The notes: a model not told the origin generated them from the sequence alone. DNA of 64,000 nucleotides from M30B19 sp041741535 (GCA_041741535.1 JBGSJV010000139.1:1-64000); one strand, 5' to 3'; counted from the first letter of the stretch, positions 46,401-54,664 are shown. Translations and numbers: made by a program.

Positions 46401-48060
46401 GTAACACGCTTTGAGCATGTTCCATGTCGAATAGATCGACCAATCGAAAGTTCTGATCGGTCACGATCGGGACCTCGATTTCTTGCATCAAGCGAGCCGC
46501 CGCCAAATAGAAATCGTCGCGGATTATCAAGATTATTTGCAGCCGTTCACCGTCGCATTGCCGCAGGGCTCGATACCATTCGCCACCCGGTTCAACTCGA
46601 TGTGTGTGTAGCCATTGCTCAAACTGATCAATAAGCAAGACCACCTTGGGCCAGTCGCTGCGGCGAATTCGTTCCATGATTTCCACTAAATCGACGACGT
46701 CGGTCACCGCCGGAAGGCGCTTGCGCAATTGCTTAACGAGACGGATTTCCATTTCTTCAGTCGTAGCGTCGACATGGATCGCGATAACTTCTGGCGAGAG
46801 ATTGGGAATCAAGCCTGCTTTGACCAACGACGATTTTCCGCAACCGCTGGGGCCGTAAAGCAACCCGACGGAAAAAGTTTGCTCGGGGTCGCGAGATTCG
46901 ATTCGATGTTTCCAGAATGCAACGCTCTCGGGCAATCCCTCGCGATCGCGTTGACCAGGCAATAGGTCGAGAAAAAAACTAGCATCGGCGGCGCCGAATG
47001 AACGCAGGCCGCGAGGCGTGATCTTCTCCACTCGATCGCCGAGTTTTGTGGCTGTTCCCGTTTTAAGCCATTCTTGCAAGTCTTCGGCGAAAGCCGCTCC
47101 GGTCGGGTAGCGATCACGGGCCCGCTTGGACAAGGCTTTTAGGCAGATACGCTCCAGTTCTTCAGGAATCGAGTGGTCCAAAACACGCGGAAGAATCGGT
47201 GCCTCGCCAATGACCTGCTGCAAGGTATGTCGCATCGAGCTTCCGGAGAACGGTCGCTTTCCAGTCAGAAGTTCGTAGAAGATCGCGCCCAATGAAAACA
47301 AGTCACTGCGACCCTCCAGGCGGTGCCCTTCGCCACACGCTTGTTCCGGACTCATGTACGAGGGAGAGCCAGCAAAATCGGTGTGCCTCAAGTAGTCGTC
47401 TTCACGCACCGCCAGCCCAAAGTCGGCCAAAAAGGGAGTGCCCGTCGCCGCGTCAATCAAGATGTTGGCGGGTTTGACGTCGCGGTGGATCAAACGTCGT
47501 TCGTGGGCGTAATGCAAGGCCATCGCGATTGTCGCCACCAAGGCCACGCTGTCGAGGTGGTTCAGTCTTGCGTTCTGGAGCAATCCTTCGAGTGTGGTGC
47601 CGGCCACGTAGCGAGAAACCACATAAACCGAGCCGTCATCGGCTCGCCCCATGTCGTAAACGGGAACGATATGCGGATGATCCAATCGGGCAACGATTCG
47701 TGCTTCGGCCAAAAACGTTTCCGCATCGGACGGTCGTTCGAAGCGTTCTTTCGCAGGAACTTTAATGGCCACTTCCCGCTGAAGCTCCTCGTCGTAGCCC
47801 AGAAAAACGCGACCAAAGGTTCCTTCGCCCAAAACTCGGTCCAGTCGGTAACGGCCTCGTTTCTTGTCATCACCCCCGGAATTCGCCAGGTAAGTTCCGG
47901 ATGCAAATGAGTCACGCTTTTCCTGCGTCACCGGTCGCGGGTCAAAGGCGATGGTGGCATGTTCATCAACGCCTTCTTCGCTCGACTGAGTCGGCAGTGG
48001 TTGGTCCCGCATGGACTCGGAACTGCTCGCACCAGGTCGCAGTTCGTCTTCTATTGTCAT
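43426..48060 (-). CDS. Giant Ser/Thr kinase - STAND-like NTPase - TM - FGE-like protein
   Basis: 1544 residues from ATG 48060. N-terminal kinase (~68-335): Gly-loop GEGTFGRVF, VAIK lysine, HRDVKPAN catalytic loop, ADFG and GSPSYMSPEQA. A P-loop NTPase of STAND type follows, with Walker A GPSGCGKSSL (~404) and Walker B VVLLIDQFEQW, then a helical region. One TM helix (~820) leads to a repetitive helical region (HEAT/TPR-like), and an FGE-like domain ends the protein (~1290-1540). In the FGE part the first catalytic Cys position is not Cys. Kinase and NTPase face the cytoplasm and the FGE part lies outside, so it looks like a transmembrane receptor. The partner is unknown. It is a rare fusion. 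Confidence 0.82.
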   Translation of the reverse strand: MTIEDELRPGASSSESMRDQPLPTQSSEEGVDEHATIAFDPRPVTQEKRDSFASGTYLANSGGDDKKRGRYRLDRVLGEGTFGRVFLGYDEELQREVAIKVPAKERFERPSDAETFLAEARIVARLDHPHIVPVYDMGRADDGSVYVVSRYVAGTTLEGLLQNARLNHLDSVALVATIAMALHYAHERRLIHRDVKPANILIDAATGTPFLADFGLAVREDDYLRHTDFAGSPSYMSPEQACGEGHRLEGRSDLFSLGAIFYELLTGKRPFSGSSMRHTLQQVIGEAPILPRVLDHSIPEELERICLKALSKRARDRYPTGAAFAEDLQEWLKTGTATKLGDRVEKITPRGLRSFGAADASFFLDLLPGQRDREGLPESVAFWKHRIESRDPEQTFSVGLLYGPSGCGKSSLVKAGLIPNLSPEVIAIHVDATTEEMEIRLVKQLRKRLPAVTDVVDLVEIMERIRRSDWPKVVLLIDQFEQWLHTHRVEPGGEWYRALRQCDGERLQIILIIRDDFYLAAARLMQEIEVPIVTDQNFRLVDLFDMEHAQSVLLRLGQAYGKLPINVSDVSIQQTSFLRQVVEGLSEDGKVVPVRLALLVEMIKARDWAPSTLTVIGGLKGIGVSFLEETFASNRADVRYRQHFKAVRGILNALLPETSSNIKGVVRTEVELLDVSGYRQQPKKFQEVLRILDAELRLVTPTDVAGIFPSEVESVAAEEEPAANFPRDNSHYQLTHDFLVPTVREWLTRKQRETANGRAELKLVERTMNWAALQENKQLPTFWEWLSIRYFTDPAKWRSSERQLMMTADRYHTLRASVVSATGVLLMVGFFGLRTWLESRQMERDASSLLSAIETASSAKLPELLAMPEAMRVIAKPKLEAALARHDLQSTERLHLSLALLSDDPTQLEYLKKRLLNAEANQVPLLVNQLLPFGESIKSPLWAAAESGDSESLLRAACALAKMDPYSDRWSGISARIAEHLVRENPLRLAVWVEELRPVANSLNPSLQVIYTSAPSSRSQTEIDLATDILESYAKDDLALLHELVLTGESHQFRKIFSSYQRVSQQAKEALRSELARPVPMRESLLESEERTRSRVAAMARQANAAVALLRLQDREPIYKFLTVDRNPEALSQFVYRIRGRDVSPLLLIECLQELKSKTIPNDAQERQRHFLRLHAFVLGLGEYSFDQLPASSRESLATELAEMYATHPSRAVHSSLGWLLRRWGQNQAVRKVDETPLDYDPSGIREWYVLRIAPERIGNRNNRSSQAPGLTQMPFAWAPPLYLTMIVFPGGEFEMGSQVGAPDPRYIQRAKVDGPIAVSDRELTWRQFGSIDQDRRRKAWSVQFQEELGGRQLLPDEPAFGVSWFDAVNYCRWLTTASGLDESLQSYEKIELPEGAEVETGWINLPDDTEWPRRVDKPGFRLPTEVEWEYFARAGTNTTFSFGDDQQLASEYCWHEGNSNGWTQRTRQLRPSIGGLFDIHGNVWEWTDSWYEKGMSRVYRGGGWEQRTRFSCSGQSSFGPPTGRNAGDGFRIVQTPAARQLRL

Positions 48061-48372
48061 GTCCCACCCTGTTTGATCGTTTGGGTCTTTGCACTTGGGC
48101 CGTCTGTTGTCAATAGCTTCGCAAGTTATCACTCATGAGGAAACAAACCTATAGCAGCGTTTGGCGAGAATCAAGATGACTCGCTAAGCAACGGATTCAC
48201 CTTAAGACCCTCTCTCATTAATCGGGACTGAAATCGAATCGACTGCTCGCAACAATTAAATACCGGACAACGACCGAACGCGGCCACGAAAAAAGAACAA
48301 ATCCCAAGTCGACTACAAATGGCCACGATTCTGATCCAATTCAGGTTGAGACCACGACCCAGTCCGCCAAAA
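48061..48372. other. Upstream region of the giant kinase gene
   Basis: 312 bp with no gene; presumably the kinase promoter. No repeat or RNA was recognised. Confidence 0.45.
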
Positions 48373-49269
48373 TCACACGGGCGTGGTGGCTCGTGTCCCG
48401 GCCGTAGCATCTTTGTCTGAAAAGCCGTTTTTTACCTCCCAAATCAGCTTCAACTTCTCGAGGCCTTTGATGACCCAGAATCCGAAATCAAGCTCGAGCA
48501 GGCGTGAGCCGAAATTCGCAGAGGTAGGTTTTGCGTGATGATTGTTGTGCCAGCCTTCTCCGAAAGAAAGTAACGCTAACCACCAGCAGTTTTTGGAGTT
48601 GTCCCGAGTCTCGAAATTCTGATATCCAAATCGATGGGTGACTGCATTGACCATCCAGGTGACGTGTTGCATCAGTACAAACCTGAAAAAGATCCCGTAC
48701 ACCAACCAAGCCCCTCCGAGTCCTGAAGCCACACTTTCGCCGACAATAAACAATGTTGCAGCGAGGAATATCTCAACACTGTACGGGTGCCGATCAAGGA
48801 ACTGATAGTAGGGGACGGCAATTAGATCAGGAATATAACGGTCTCGTTGCGTCGGATCTTGCACCCGATCATCACAATCGAGCAGCCAGGTGATGTAGCC
48901 ATACCAAAAGCCTTTGGTTGGGGTATGAGGATCTTCGTGTGTGTCACTAAACTTGTGATGAACTCGATGGAGCGCTACCCACTCTAGCGGTCCACCCTGA
49001 AATGCGACGGCCCCCATGGTTGCAAAAATCTTTTCCAAGAGCGGGGTGGTTTTAAATGCGCGATGGGTCAGTAAGCGATGGTAGCCCACGCTGATTCCAA
49101 TTCCGGAAATTAGAAATAGCATCGCCGTGACGGGAATCACTGACCAATCGAAACAGAATGGTGCGAACAGTGCTCCGAGATGCATGCCAAGCATCAATAA
49201 AAATCGAAGCATCGTTTTGCGACGCGTCAATCGGGTTGAATTTTCACAGTTACGCAGGATCTTACTCAT
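48373..49269 (-). CDS. Membrane fatty-acid (acyl-CoA delta-9 type) desaturase
   Basis: 298 residues, with the three His boxes of membrane desaturases: HRLLTHR, HRVHHK and HNNHH. About four to five hydrophobic segments hold the di-iron catalytic site in the membrane. It removes two hydrogens from a saturated acyl chain. Starts: TTG 49281 or ATG 49269, the latter is used. It is the last gene of a five-gene operon: alr ends 32 bases before. Family certain, substrate not. Confidence 0.9.
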   Translation of the reverse strand: MSKILRNCENSTRLTRRKTMLRFLLMLGMHLGALFAPFCFDWSVIPVTAMLFLISGIGISVGYHRLLTHRAFKTTPLLEKIFATMGAVAFQGGPLEWVALHRVHHKFSDTHEDPHTPTKGFWYGYITWLLDCDDRVQDPTQRDRYIPDLIAVPYYQFLDRHPYSVEIFLAATLFIVGESVASGLGGAWLVYGIFFRFVLMQHVTWMVNAVTHRFGYQNFETRDNSKNCWWLALLSFGEGWHNNHHAKPTSANFGSRLLELDFGFWVIKGLEKLKLIWEVKNGFSDKDATAGTRATTPV

Positions 49270-49301
49270 TGTTTTGCTCAACCAAATATTCTCTTGAAGG
49301 T

Positions 49302-50459
49302 TTACACCAAACAGCGGGGCGCCCGGGGAGAAAGGCGCGCCAACAATTCATGCGGTAAATGTCCGGCCATCGTCGCCAACTCGCGAAATGATTGGACGGA
49401 ATCGCCGATACTCACCAACTCTCCAACCTGCAACCCGTCCATGTCGGTGACATCCAGCATCAGGTAGTTCATGGTGATTCTTCCAATTTGTTTGACGGCA
49501 GTGTTTCGGACGTTGACGATAAGCTGATTGGAAAGGCCGGTGGGAATCCCGTCCGCGTAACCCACAGGAACCACGGCAACCACCGTCGAGCGTCTCGCGC
49601 AGAAGTCTCCGCCATAACTTACAGATTCACCTGGGCGGATTCGCTGGATTTGGACGACTCTGCTCACCATCCTGACAACGGATCTCCAATTACAGAGCAG
49701 TTTGTTATGTGATTCGTCGCCGCCGACGACAGAATCCGTGGTTGCGTGCCGATGCCCTTCGGACTTGGAGCGACTCGAGAGTCCACCTAATAACGAGATT
49801 CCAAGTCGAACATATTGGTGCGAATCGAGGCCAACGCCACAGGCCAGCGCTGCGGAACTCGCGAAATGCGAAGTGACCAACGGGTGGTACTGCTTCACTT
49901 TCTGCAATGCTGACCCGAAGCGACGGTGCTCCGAGAGCAGTCCATCGAAATGAGACGAAGGTGGATGTCCGTAGGCTCCTTCAATTTGCAGGAGACGGTG
50001 TCCGCGAATAGCGGAAGCAACCTTGTCCACCTGTTCCATTGCGATTCCAAGACGTTTCATTCCAATTTCCATCTGCAGGTGAACTCTCAAGGTTCGATTG
50101 GAACGCCTGGTCCAGTCCCGAGCCAACAAGGCTTCTTCCAAGCAGCTGACACTGAGGCAACAGTCGTTTTGGTGAATCAGCTCAAACCAGGAATCGTCCG
50201 CTTCCAAATGACCCAGCAAAAGGATCTCTCCTTCGATCCCGGTTCGACGTAGTTCCATCGCTTCGGCAACGTTGCTGACCGCCCAGTTCCTGGCCCCTTC
50301 AGTGGAAAGATGTTTCGCAAGGGCTTCCGCACCTACGCCGTATCCGTTTGATTTCACAACGACGATGATTTCACAGTTTCCCGCAAGCCGCTGCGCTAGG
50401 CGGTAGTTATGACTCAACGCGGCACGGGAAATCTGAATCGTGCCATTTGTTGTACCCAT
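49302..50459 (-). CDS. alr: Alanine racemase (or related PLP amino acid racemase)
   Basis: 385 residues from ATG 50459 (GTG 50471 also possible, preceded by GAGG). PLP lysine in VVVKSNGYGVGA, substrate Arg region in MKRLG, second catalytic Tyr in PGESVSYGG, and a GYADGIP segment; the terminal domain has GRITMNYLMLDVTD, where most Alr have an MD pair, here MN. Enzyme interconverts L- and D-alanine. The gene lies in an operon with a desaturase, methyltransferase, GNAT-like protein and SDR, not with cell-wall genes, so it may serve a special product; specificity for another amino acid is possible. It is 28-30 bases from the methyltransferase gene. Confidence 0.85.
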   Translation of the reverse strand: MGTTNGTIQISRAALSHNYRLAQRLAGNCEIIVVVKSNGYGVGAEALAKHLSTEGARNWAVSNVAEAMELRRTGIEGEILLLGHLEADDSWFELIHQNDCCLSVSCLEEALLARDWTRRSNRTLRVHLQMEIGMKRLGIAMEQVDKVASAIRGHRLLQIEGAYGHPPSSHFDGLLSEHRRFGSALQKVKQYHPLVTSHFASSAALACGVGLDSHQYVRLGISLLGGLSSRSKSEGHRHATTDSVVGGDESHNKLLCNWRSVVRMVSRVVQIQRIRPGESVSYGGDFCARRSTVVAVVPVGYADGIPTGLSNQLIVNVRNTAVKQIGRITMNYLMLDVTDMDGLQVGELVSIGDSVQSFRELATMAGHLPHELLARLSPRAPRCLV

Positions 50460-50487
50460 TGCACTCGTCACACCTACCTCATCTTCG

Positions 50488-51210
50488 CTAGGTTGATCGC
50501 AAACAAACGGCCAAGTCGCTATAGCCTCGATAGGCCACCTCTTGGTGTACAATCGACAACCCGGAATCGAGCAAGACCGTAGAAAATTCTTCGGATTGGT
50601 GCCGCCAGAAAGTTCCACAACGTTGCATTTTTGAGATCGCCCGATTCGCAGTGAGAACGGGGTAACCACGTGAGAACATCTTTAGCGTCCGAAGAATCCC
50701 GTAACGCTTGGCATTGGCCCTCCATAGATAGGCTGCCCAGTCGAGAATGCGCATTTTTCGGCCCAAGTCGCAGATGAACCACAGACCTCCCGGCAACAGC
50801 TTGTTGGAGATCTGTTGGATCGTATGCTGAGGATTGGGCATGGTGTAGAGAGAATGCACGGTGATCACCCCGGCCAGAGACGGTGCTTCCCGGATCCATG
50901 ATTCGGCCGACGACCGTACCAAGCTCCAATTCGACAAGCCCATCTTGTTGGCCTTTGATTCGGCAGCCGAGGCCATGGTTGGATCAGGTTCAACGTGTAT
51001 AACCTCACATTGTCGACAGAGTTCAGCGATTGCGATCGAGAAATTTCCAGTCCCGCCGCCGATGTCGGCGATCCGATCGCCTTCTCGAAAAGAATGTCTG
51101 CCAAACTCCAGCAGAGCCCGTTCGCGAATTTCTTGATAGGCAGGGTTGTGCGTCGCCATCAAGTCGTAGGCCGTTGCATAGTCACTCCAATTCACGTCCC
51201 AAAAATTCAT
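50488..51210 (-). CDS. Class I SAM-dependent methyltransferase
   Basis: 240 residues. Motif I is ADIGGGTGNFSIA with ribose acidic residue in VIHVEPDPTMA; the post-I and motif IV-like region reads GVITVHSLYTM and LLPGGLWFICDLG. It is a typical small-molecule or lipid methyltransferase; substrate unknown. ATG 51210 overlaps the stop of the upstream GNAT-like gene (ATGA), so it is coupled. Third gene from the 3' end in the five-gene operon. Confidence 0.85.
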   Translation of the reverse strand: MNFWDVNWSDYATAYDLMATHNPAYQEIRERALLEFGRHSFREGDRIADIGGGTGNFSIAIAELCRQCEVIHVEPDPTMASAAESKANKMGLSNWSLVRSSAESWIREAPSLAGVITVHSLYTMPNPQHTIQQISNKLLPGGLWFICDLGRKMRILDWAAYLWRANAKRYGILRTLKMFSRGYPVLTANRAISKMQRCGTFWRHQSEEFSTVLLDSGLSIVHQEVAYRGYSDLAVCLRST

Positions 51211-51944
51211 TGCACAAGGCTCCTTGTTTCGGGAATCGCTTCGCCTTCGAAAGCTACCTGGTGAGAGGGGTTGGGAAACTGCGCGACAAAGATCAAACGA
51301 TCGCCATTGGATTCGTCAATTCCAAGATCTTCAAACAGGGTGAATCGTCTTGAGAACTTCGACATTCGCTGGCGTTCTTCGAAGCTGTACCGGGCAGTGG
51401 CAACGCCACCGAGAACATAGGGGTGTTGGGGCGACGACTTCGTTTGCCAGCCCCATGCGGAGAATTCTTCCTTGAGTAGCTCCAAAGCAAATAGGTTCGA
51501 CTCCCCAAAGGTGCCGTCGGAGTTTGGTTGAATCCCGTGCAGATAGCGACTTGCAGCAACGAAGACCGTGGGATTTGCTGTCGTTCCCCACAAAAAACTA
51601 CCGTCGAATGATGAAGTATCGACTTGGGCTAGGTCTGCGAGACAGGCTCCATACAATAGACGAACGGCCACCGTGCCTTTCAAGTGTTGCGCAATCGCGC
51701 TCAAACCCAGATAGACCGTCAAAAAAGTCTGCCCCGACCGCTGAATGACATAGTGCCGAGTCATGAAGAAACCAACCAGCGTCTCGTCGTCATAGGCCAG
51801 GAAACACGTATCGCAGAATTGAACTTCCTTCGCCAGCGGGTCGCAACTATCTGTATAACTGGGTGTAATGAGGTTTTGCATTTCCTTGAGCAAACACCCG
51901 TCCGAACGGTGCTGTCCATTTGTCAGTTTTACAACGCGGTACAT
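51207..51944 (-). CDS. GNAT/N-acyltransferase-like protein
   Basis: 245 residues. The pattern of strands and helices in ~25-140 resembles a GNAT acyltransferase, e.g. FLAYDDETLVGFFM, a strand and helix after QTFLTVYLGLS and then AVRLLYGACLADLA. There is no clear acetyl-CoA loop, so the assignment is by eye. It could be one of the N-acyl amino acid synthase-like GNATs. ATG 51944 is chosen because it follows AAGAAAGACAG; the frame is open upstream through SDR sequence. It lies 13 bases after the SDR stop and overlaps the methyltransferase start. Confidence 0.5.
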   Translation of the reverse strand: MYRVVKLTNGQHRSDGCLLKEMQNLITPSYTDSCDPLAKEVQFCDTCFLAYDDETLVGFFMTRHYVIQRSGQTFLTVYLGLSAIAQHLKGTVAVRLLYGACLADLAQVDTSSFDGSFLWGTTANPTVFVAASRYLHGIQPNSDGTFGESNLFALELLKEEFSAWGWQTKSSPQHPYVLGGVATARYSFEERQRMSKFSRRFTLFEDLGIDESNGDRLIFVAQFPNPSHQVAFEGEAIPETRSLVQ

Positions 51945-51957
51945 GTTTCTGTCTTTC

Positions 51958-52791
51958 TTAAAGGCTAGTAGATCCGACTGCTCCGACAACGTCTTGAAGA
52001 TAGCCGCCGCCAAAATCAATCGTCTCGCCGTTGGGCACGCCAGGGAAATGCCCATGAAGACTCTCTAAGATTTGAGTGGCGACGGAGTTCGGTTCCAAGA
52101 GCTGCCCGTCCGGCATCCGGCGCGCTAATTCAATTTTGGCGTCGACGGGCAGCGACTCGATCATTCCAGTATTTACCGGACCAAGTCGCAAACAGTAGGC
52201 GCGAATTCCTCGCCTGCCATATTCCACGGCGACCGAACGAGTTAACGATTCGATACCGCCTTTGGCTGCCGCATACGCCGAAACACCAGGCGTCGGTGAA
52301 CTGGAAGCAATAGATCCAATGTTGACGATTGTCCCTGATCTTTGGCGCACCATCATCTTTAAGACGATTTGTGCGACAAGGATGCACCCGAGCAAATTGA
52401 CTTTGATAACTTGTCTCGCGACCGATGGATCCCCGTGAATCAAATACTGCGGCCTACCGCCCATGCCAGCACAGTGAAACAAGATATCGCAGCTTGCTAC
52501 CCGATCCAAATAACTACCTAGTCCTCGACGCACCGAAGTTTCCGAGCCAACGTCAAATTTCAAGGCTTCAAAGGTTCCCGGATATTCCGCGCGGAGCGGT
52601 AACAAACGATCGATTGATTTGTAGTAACAGCCGCCAACCGTCGCACCCTGTTCCAAGCACTGTTTGCTGAGCCAATACCCAATGCCCCCGCTCGCTCCTG
52701 TGATGACCACGTTCTTCCCCTTCAATCGCAAGGGCAGCTCTTCACGCGAAAAGTAGATGCCGGTATTTATCAGTCGGTTATCGGAGTTCAT
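51958..52791 (-). CDS. SDR-family oxidoreductase (FabG-like)
   Basis: 277 residues. Classic short-chain dehydrogenase features: cofactor loop TGASGGIGYWL, VNLLGCILVAQ helix, INIGSIAS-type segment (VNIGSIASSSP, catalytic Ser), and YAAAK (catalytic Tyr and Lys). The C-terminus has the usual GGGY turn. It reduces a ketone or oxidises an alcohol; 3-oxoacyl reductase activity is possible. ATG 52791 is chosen; the frame is open earlier. It heads the five-gene operon whose order is SDR, GNAT-like, methyltransferase, alr, desaturase. Confidence 0.88.
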   Translation of the reverse strand: MNSDNRLINTGIYFSREELPLRLKGKNVVITGASGGIGYWLSKQCLEQGATVGGCYYKSIDRLLPLRAEYPGTFEALKFDVGSETSVRRGLGSYLDRVASCDILFHCAGMGGRPQYLIHGDPSVARQVIKVNLLGCILVAQIVLKMMVRQRSGTIVNIGSIASSSPTPGVSAYAAAKGGIESLTRSVAVEYGRRGIRAYCLRLGPVNTGMIESLPVDAKIELARRMPDGQLLEPNSVATQILESLHGHFPGVPNGETIDFGGGYLQDVVGAVGSTSL

Positions 52792-52920
52792 AACTGTCTC
52801 GATTTGACGTTTTGAGTTCGCCCAGGACCAATTGGCAACCATGGAAGGCGTTCCCCGCAAACCATTAATGACGAAGCAGAACAAAAACCGGACAGAAAAT
52901 CTTGGAATTGATTTTTTGAT

Positions 52921-52940
52921 CGCCTTCGGAAGTGAAGGCG
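52921..52940. repeat. Perfect 7-bp hairpin upstream of the five-gene operon
   Basis: CGCCTTC and GAAGGCG pair around GGAAGT; a TTCGCG/CGCGAA palindrome follows at 52953-52970. They lie between the FHA gene end (53011) and the SDR start. No T-run follows on the minus strand, so this may be a leader or regulatory hairpin, not a terminator. Confidence 0.4.
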
Positions 52941-53010
52941 GGTTTCGCGCACACCGCGAAGTTTCGCGCGCAACGAAGTTAGGCCAATGCGGTTGAGTTG
53001 CTGTGGGCTT

Positions 53011-53844
53011 TTACTCGTACATCGGACGTCGAAATCGGACCGTCAACGAATCAAGATCCACGCTCACGGGCAATTGCAGTGCGACCGCCGATTGCGGTGC
53101 AACTTGGGTCTCGCGGCCGACAAGAAACCCGCGATTTTGGCTGAGGTTTTCGAGTTGGATCTGCCTGCCAGCAATAATGCGAATAGTCAGTTGCTGCCGA
53201 CTGATGGACTTGTCGTTGAGAGTCGAGCAAATGAGTTTTAACTTGTTACCGTTCCAGTATAGTCGCTCCGAGTCCGGTTCGTGGATACCTTGCCGGCCAA
53301 CCTCCAACGGGCTGAAAAATCGCGTCTCACACAGGTTGCCACGCACGCTATCGATCGACACAATCGGCAAGAACTTATCTAAGTTCATGGTTTCCGCGGC
53401 AAGCCCATATTCAGCTGGGTGGGGTACATCTCCAAATTGGCATCGAGCGCGAAGTTCGCACTTGGCCAGTAAGTCCGTGGACTTCGCAATCGAGTCCGCG
53501 ATCCGTTCCACATTGCCTAAGTGCATCAACTCCAGGTATTGGTGGTATCGCGGCATTTCGCGGATCGCAACGGAAGGTAGGCATGTTCGAGCCAATCCAT
53601 ATTGATTTACGGAATCCGCGAATTGTCTCCAACGTCGTTCAATATCGATTTGAGCCAATTCGCGGAACAATTCGATGAATTCCGGCGAACCCGGACGTGA
53701 GTTCGCCAGGAGGAAGTTCCGAAAATCAGCCAACGAATGGTTTGGACTCCAAGTCGCCTCGTACTCACTACAAATCTTGTCTAGGCTCAACAAGCCACTT
53801 ATTCCGTAGTCGTTCACCAAAAAACCTTCACGATTGGCCTCCAC
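53011..53844 (-). CDS. FHA-domain protein with planctomycete kinase-type N-terminus
   Basis: 277 residues. The N-terminal half (ICSEYEATW, DFRNFLLANSRPGSPEF, ELFRELAQIDIERRW) has the layout of the region that precedes the kinase domain in many planctomycete Ser/Thr kinases, but no kinase domain follows. The C-terminal ~95 residues are an FHA domain, with a GRQ turn and SISRQQLTI, which binds phospho-threonine. Likely role: reads the phosphorylation state of a partner. The start is GTG 53844, or GTG 53817 with AAGG upstream. It is divergent from the ECF gene at 54092, so the two may be co-regulated. Confidence 0.72.
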   Translation of the reverse strand: MEANREGFLVNDYGISGLLSLDKICSEYEATWSPNHSLADFRNFLLANSRPGSPEFIELFRELAQIDIERRWRQFADSVNQYGLARTCLPSVAIREMPRYHQYLELMHLGNVERIADSIAKSTDLLAKCELRARCQFGDVPHPAEYGLAAETMNLDKFLPIVSIDSVRGNLCETRFFSPLEVGRQGIHEPDSERLYWNGNKLKLICSTLNDKSISRQQLTIRIIAGRQIQLENLSQNRGFLVGRETQVAPQSAVALQLPVSVDLDSLTVRFRRPMYE

Positions 53845-54091
53845 GACAGATGCTTTTCCACGACCCCATAACGCATCGACCCAGAGTCCTGGCTAAGGAA
53901 CCCTGCATGGTAATCACGTTTTGCATCAGCGACCGGTCAAAGAATCCTACATTTTTATCGCCACGGGGCCAACCGACGGCGAAATTGGCGGTTGAGTTGA
54001 GCCGACTCGGATAGCTGCTTTTAGATGCCGATCCGTTGATTTACGATGGAATGCGAAGTAAACTCACTCTCAACCCCGAGGACTTCGACCC

Positions 54092-54664
54092 ATGTCCCAA
54101 ATGGACCGTTTCAAGAATTCGGACACACTCTCCGATGAAGAACTTAATCGGCTCTTTGAGACTTATTTGCCAAAGTTGATTCGACTAGCAGAGCACCGCA
54201 TCTCGACGCGAGTGCAAGCGAAATTCGGGTCAGACGATGTCGCTGCAACGGTCTGTCGGTCGGTTTTTCGACGGTTTAAGGAAGGAACGTTTCGATTTGA
54301 CGATGATGCCGAATTTTGGCGACTATTGGTAACGGTTACCAAAAGAAAAATCAGCAACAAAGTGCGTCACTTTACGACGCAATCCCGTTCCGTGGCGGAC
54401 GAGTTGTCGGAGACCGCGTCTTTTATCATTGCTTCACCCGAGCCGGGACCAAGTGAAGCGATCGCCTTTGAAGAGTCGCTGCAAACAGTCGCCAATCGCC
54501 TTGAACCGCAGGAGCGGGACGTCTTGAGGTTGCGAATGGAGGGCTTCGAGCATCACGAAATTGCCGAACGCCTGAATCTTTCGGAACGATCGATTCGGCG
54601 AAAAATGGAGGTGATCAAATTCTGCCTGAGCCAAGTGTTTTGGCCCGACGGCCACATGACTTGA
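54092..54664 (+). CDS. ECF-type sigma factor (first of two)
   Basis: 190 residues. Region 2 is YLPKLIRLAEHRISTRVQAKF with the planctomycete DDVAATVCRSVFRRF segment; region 4 is LEPQERDVLRLRMEGFEHHE followed by the helix-turn-helix LNLSERSIRRKME. It directs RNA polymerase to a small set of promoters. GAGGA upstream of ATG 54092 supports the start. It belongs with the kinase/FHA genes, divergent from the latter. There is no anti-sigma gene next to it, so control may be by phosphorylation. Confidence 0.88.
   Translation: MSQMDRFKNSDTLSDEELNRLFETYLPKLIRLAEHRISTRVQAKFGSDDVAATVCRSVFRRFKEGTFRFDDDAEFWRLLVTVTKRKISNKVRHFTTQSRSVADELSETASFIIASPEPGPSEAIAFEESLQTVANRLEPQERDVLRLRMEGFEHHEIAERLNLSERSIRRKMEVIKFCLSQVFWPDGHMT

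Noticed and set aside
37984..48060. Diversity-generating retroelement
   Set aside because: FGE-like domains are frequent DGR targets, but no reverse transcriptase or template repeat was seen in the window.
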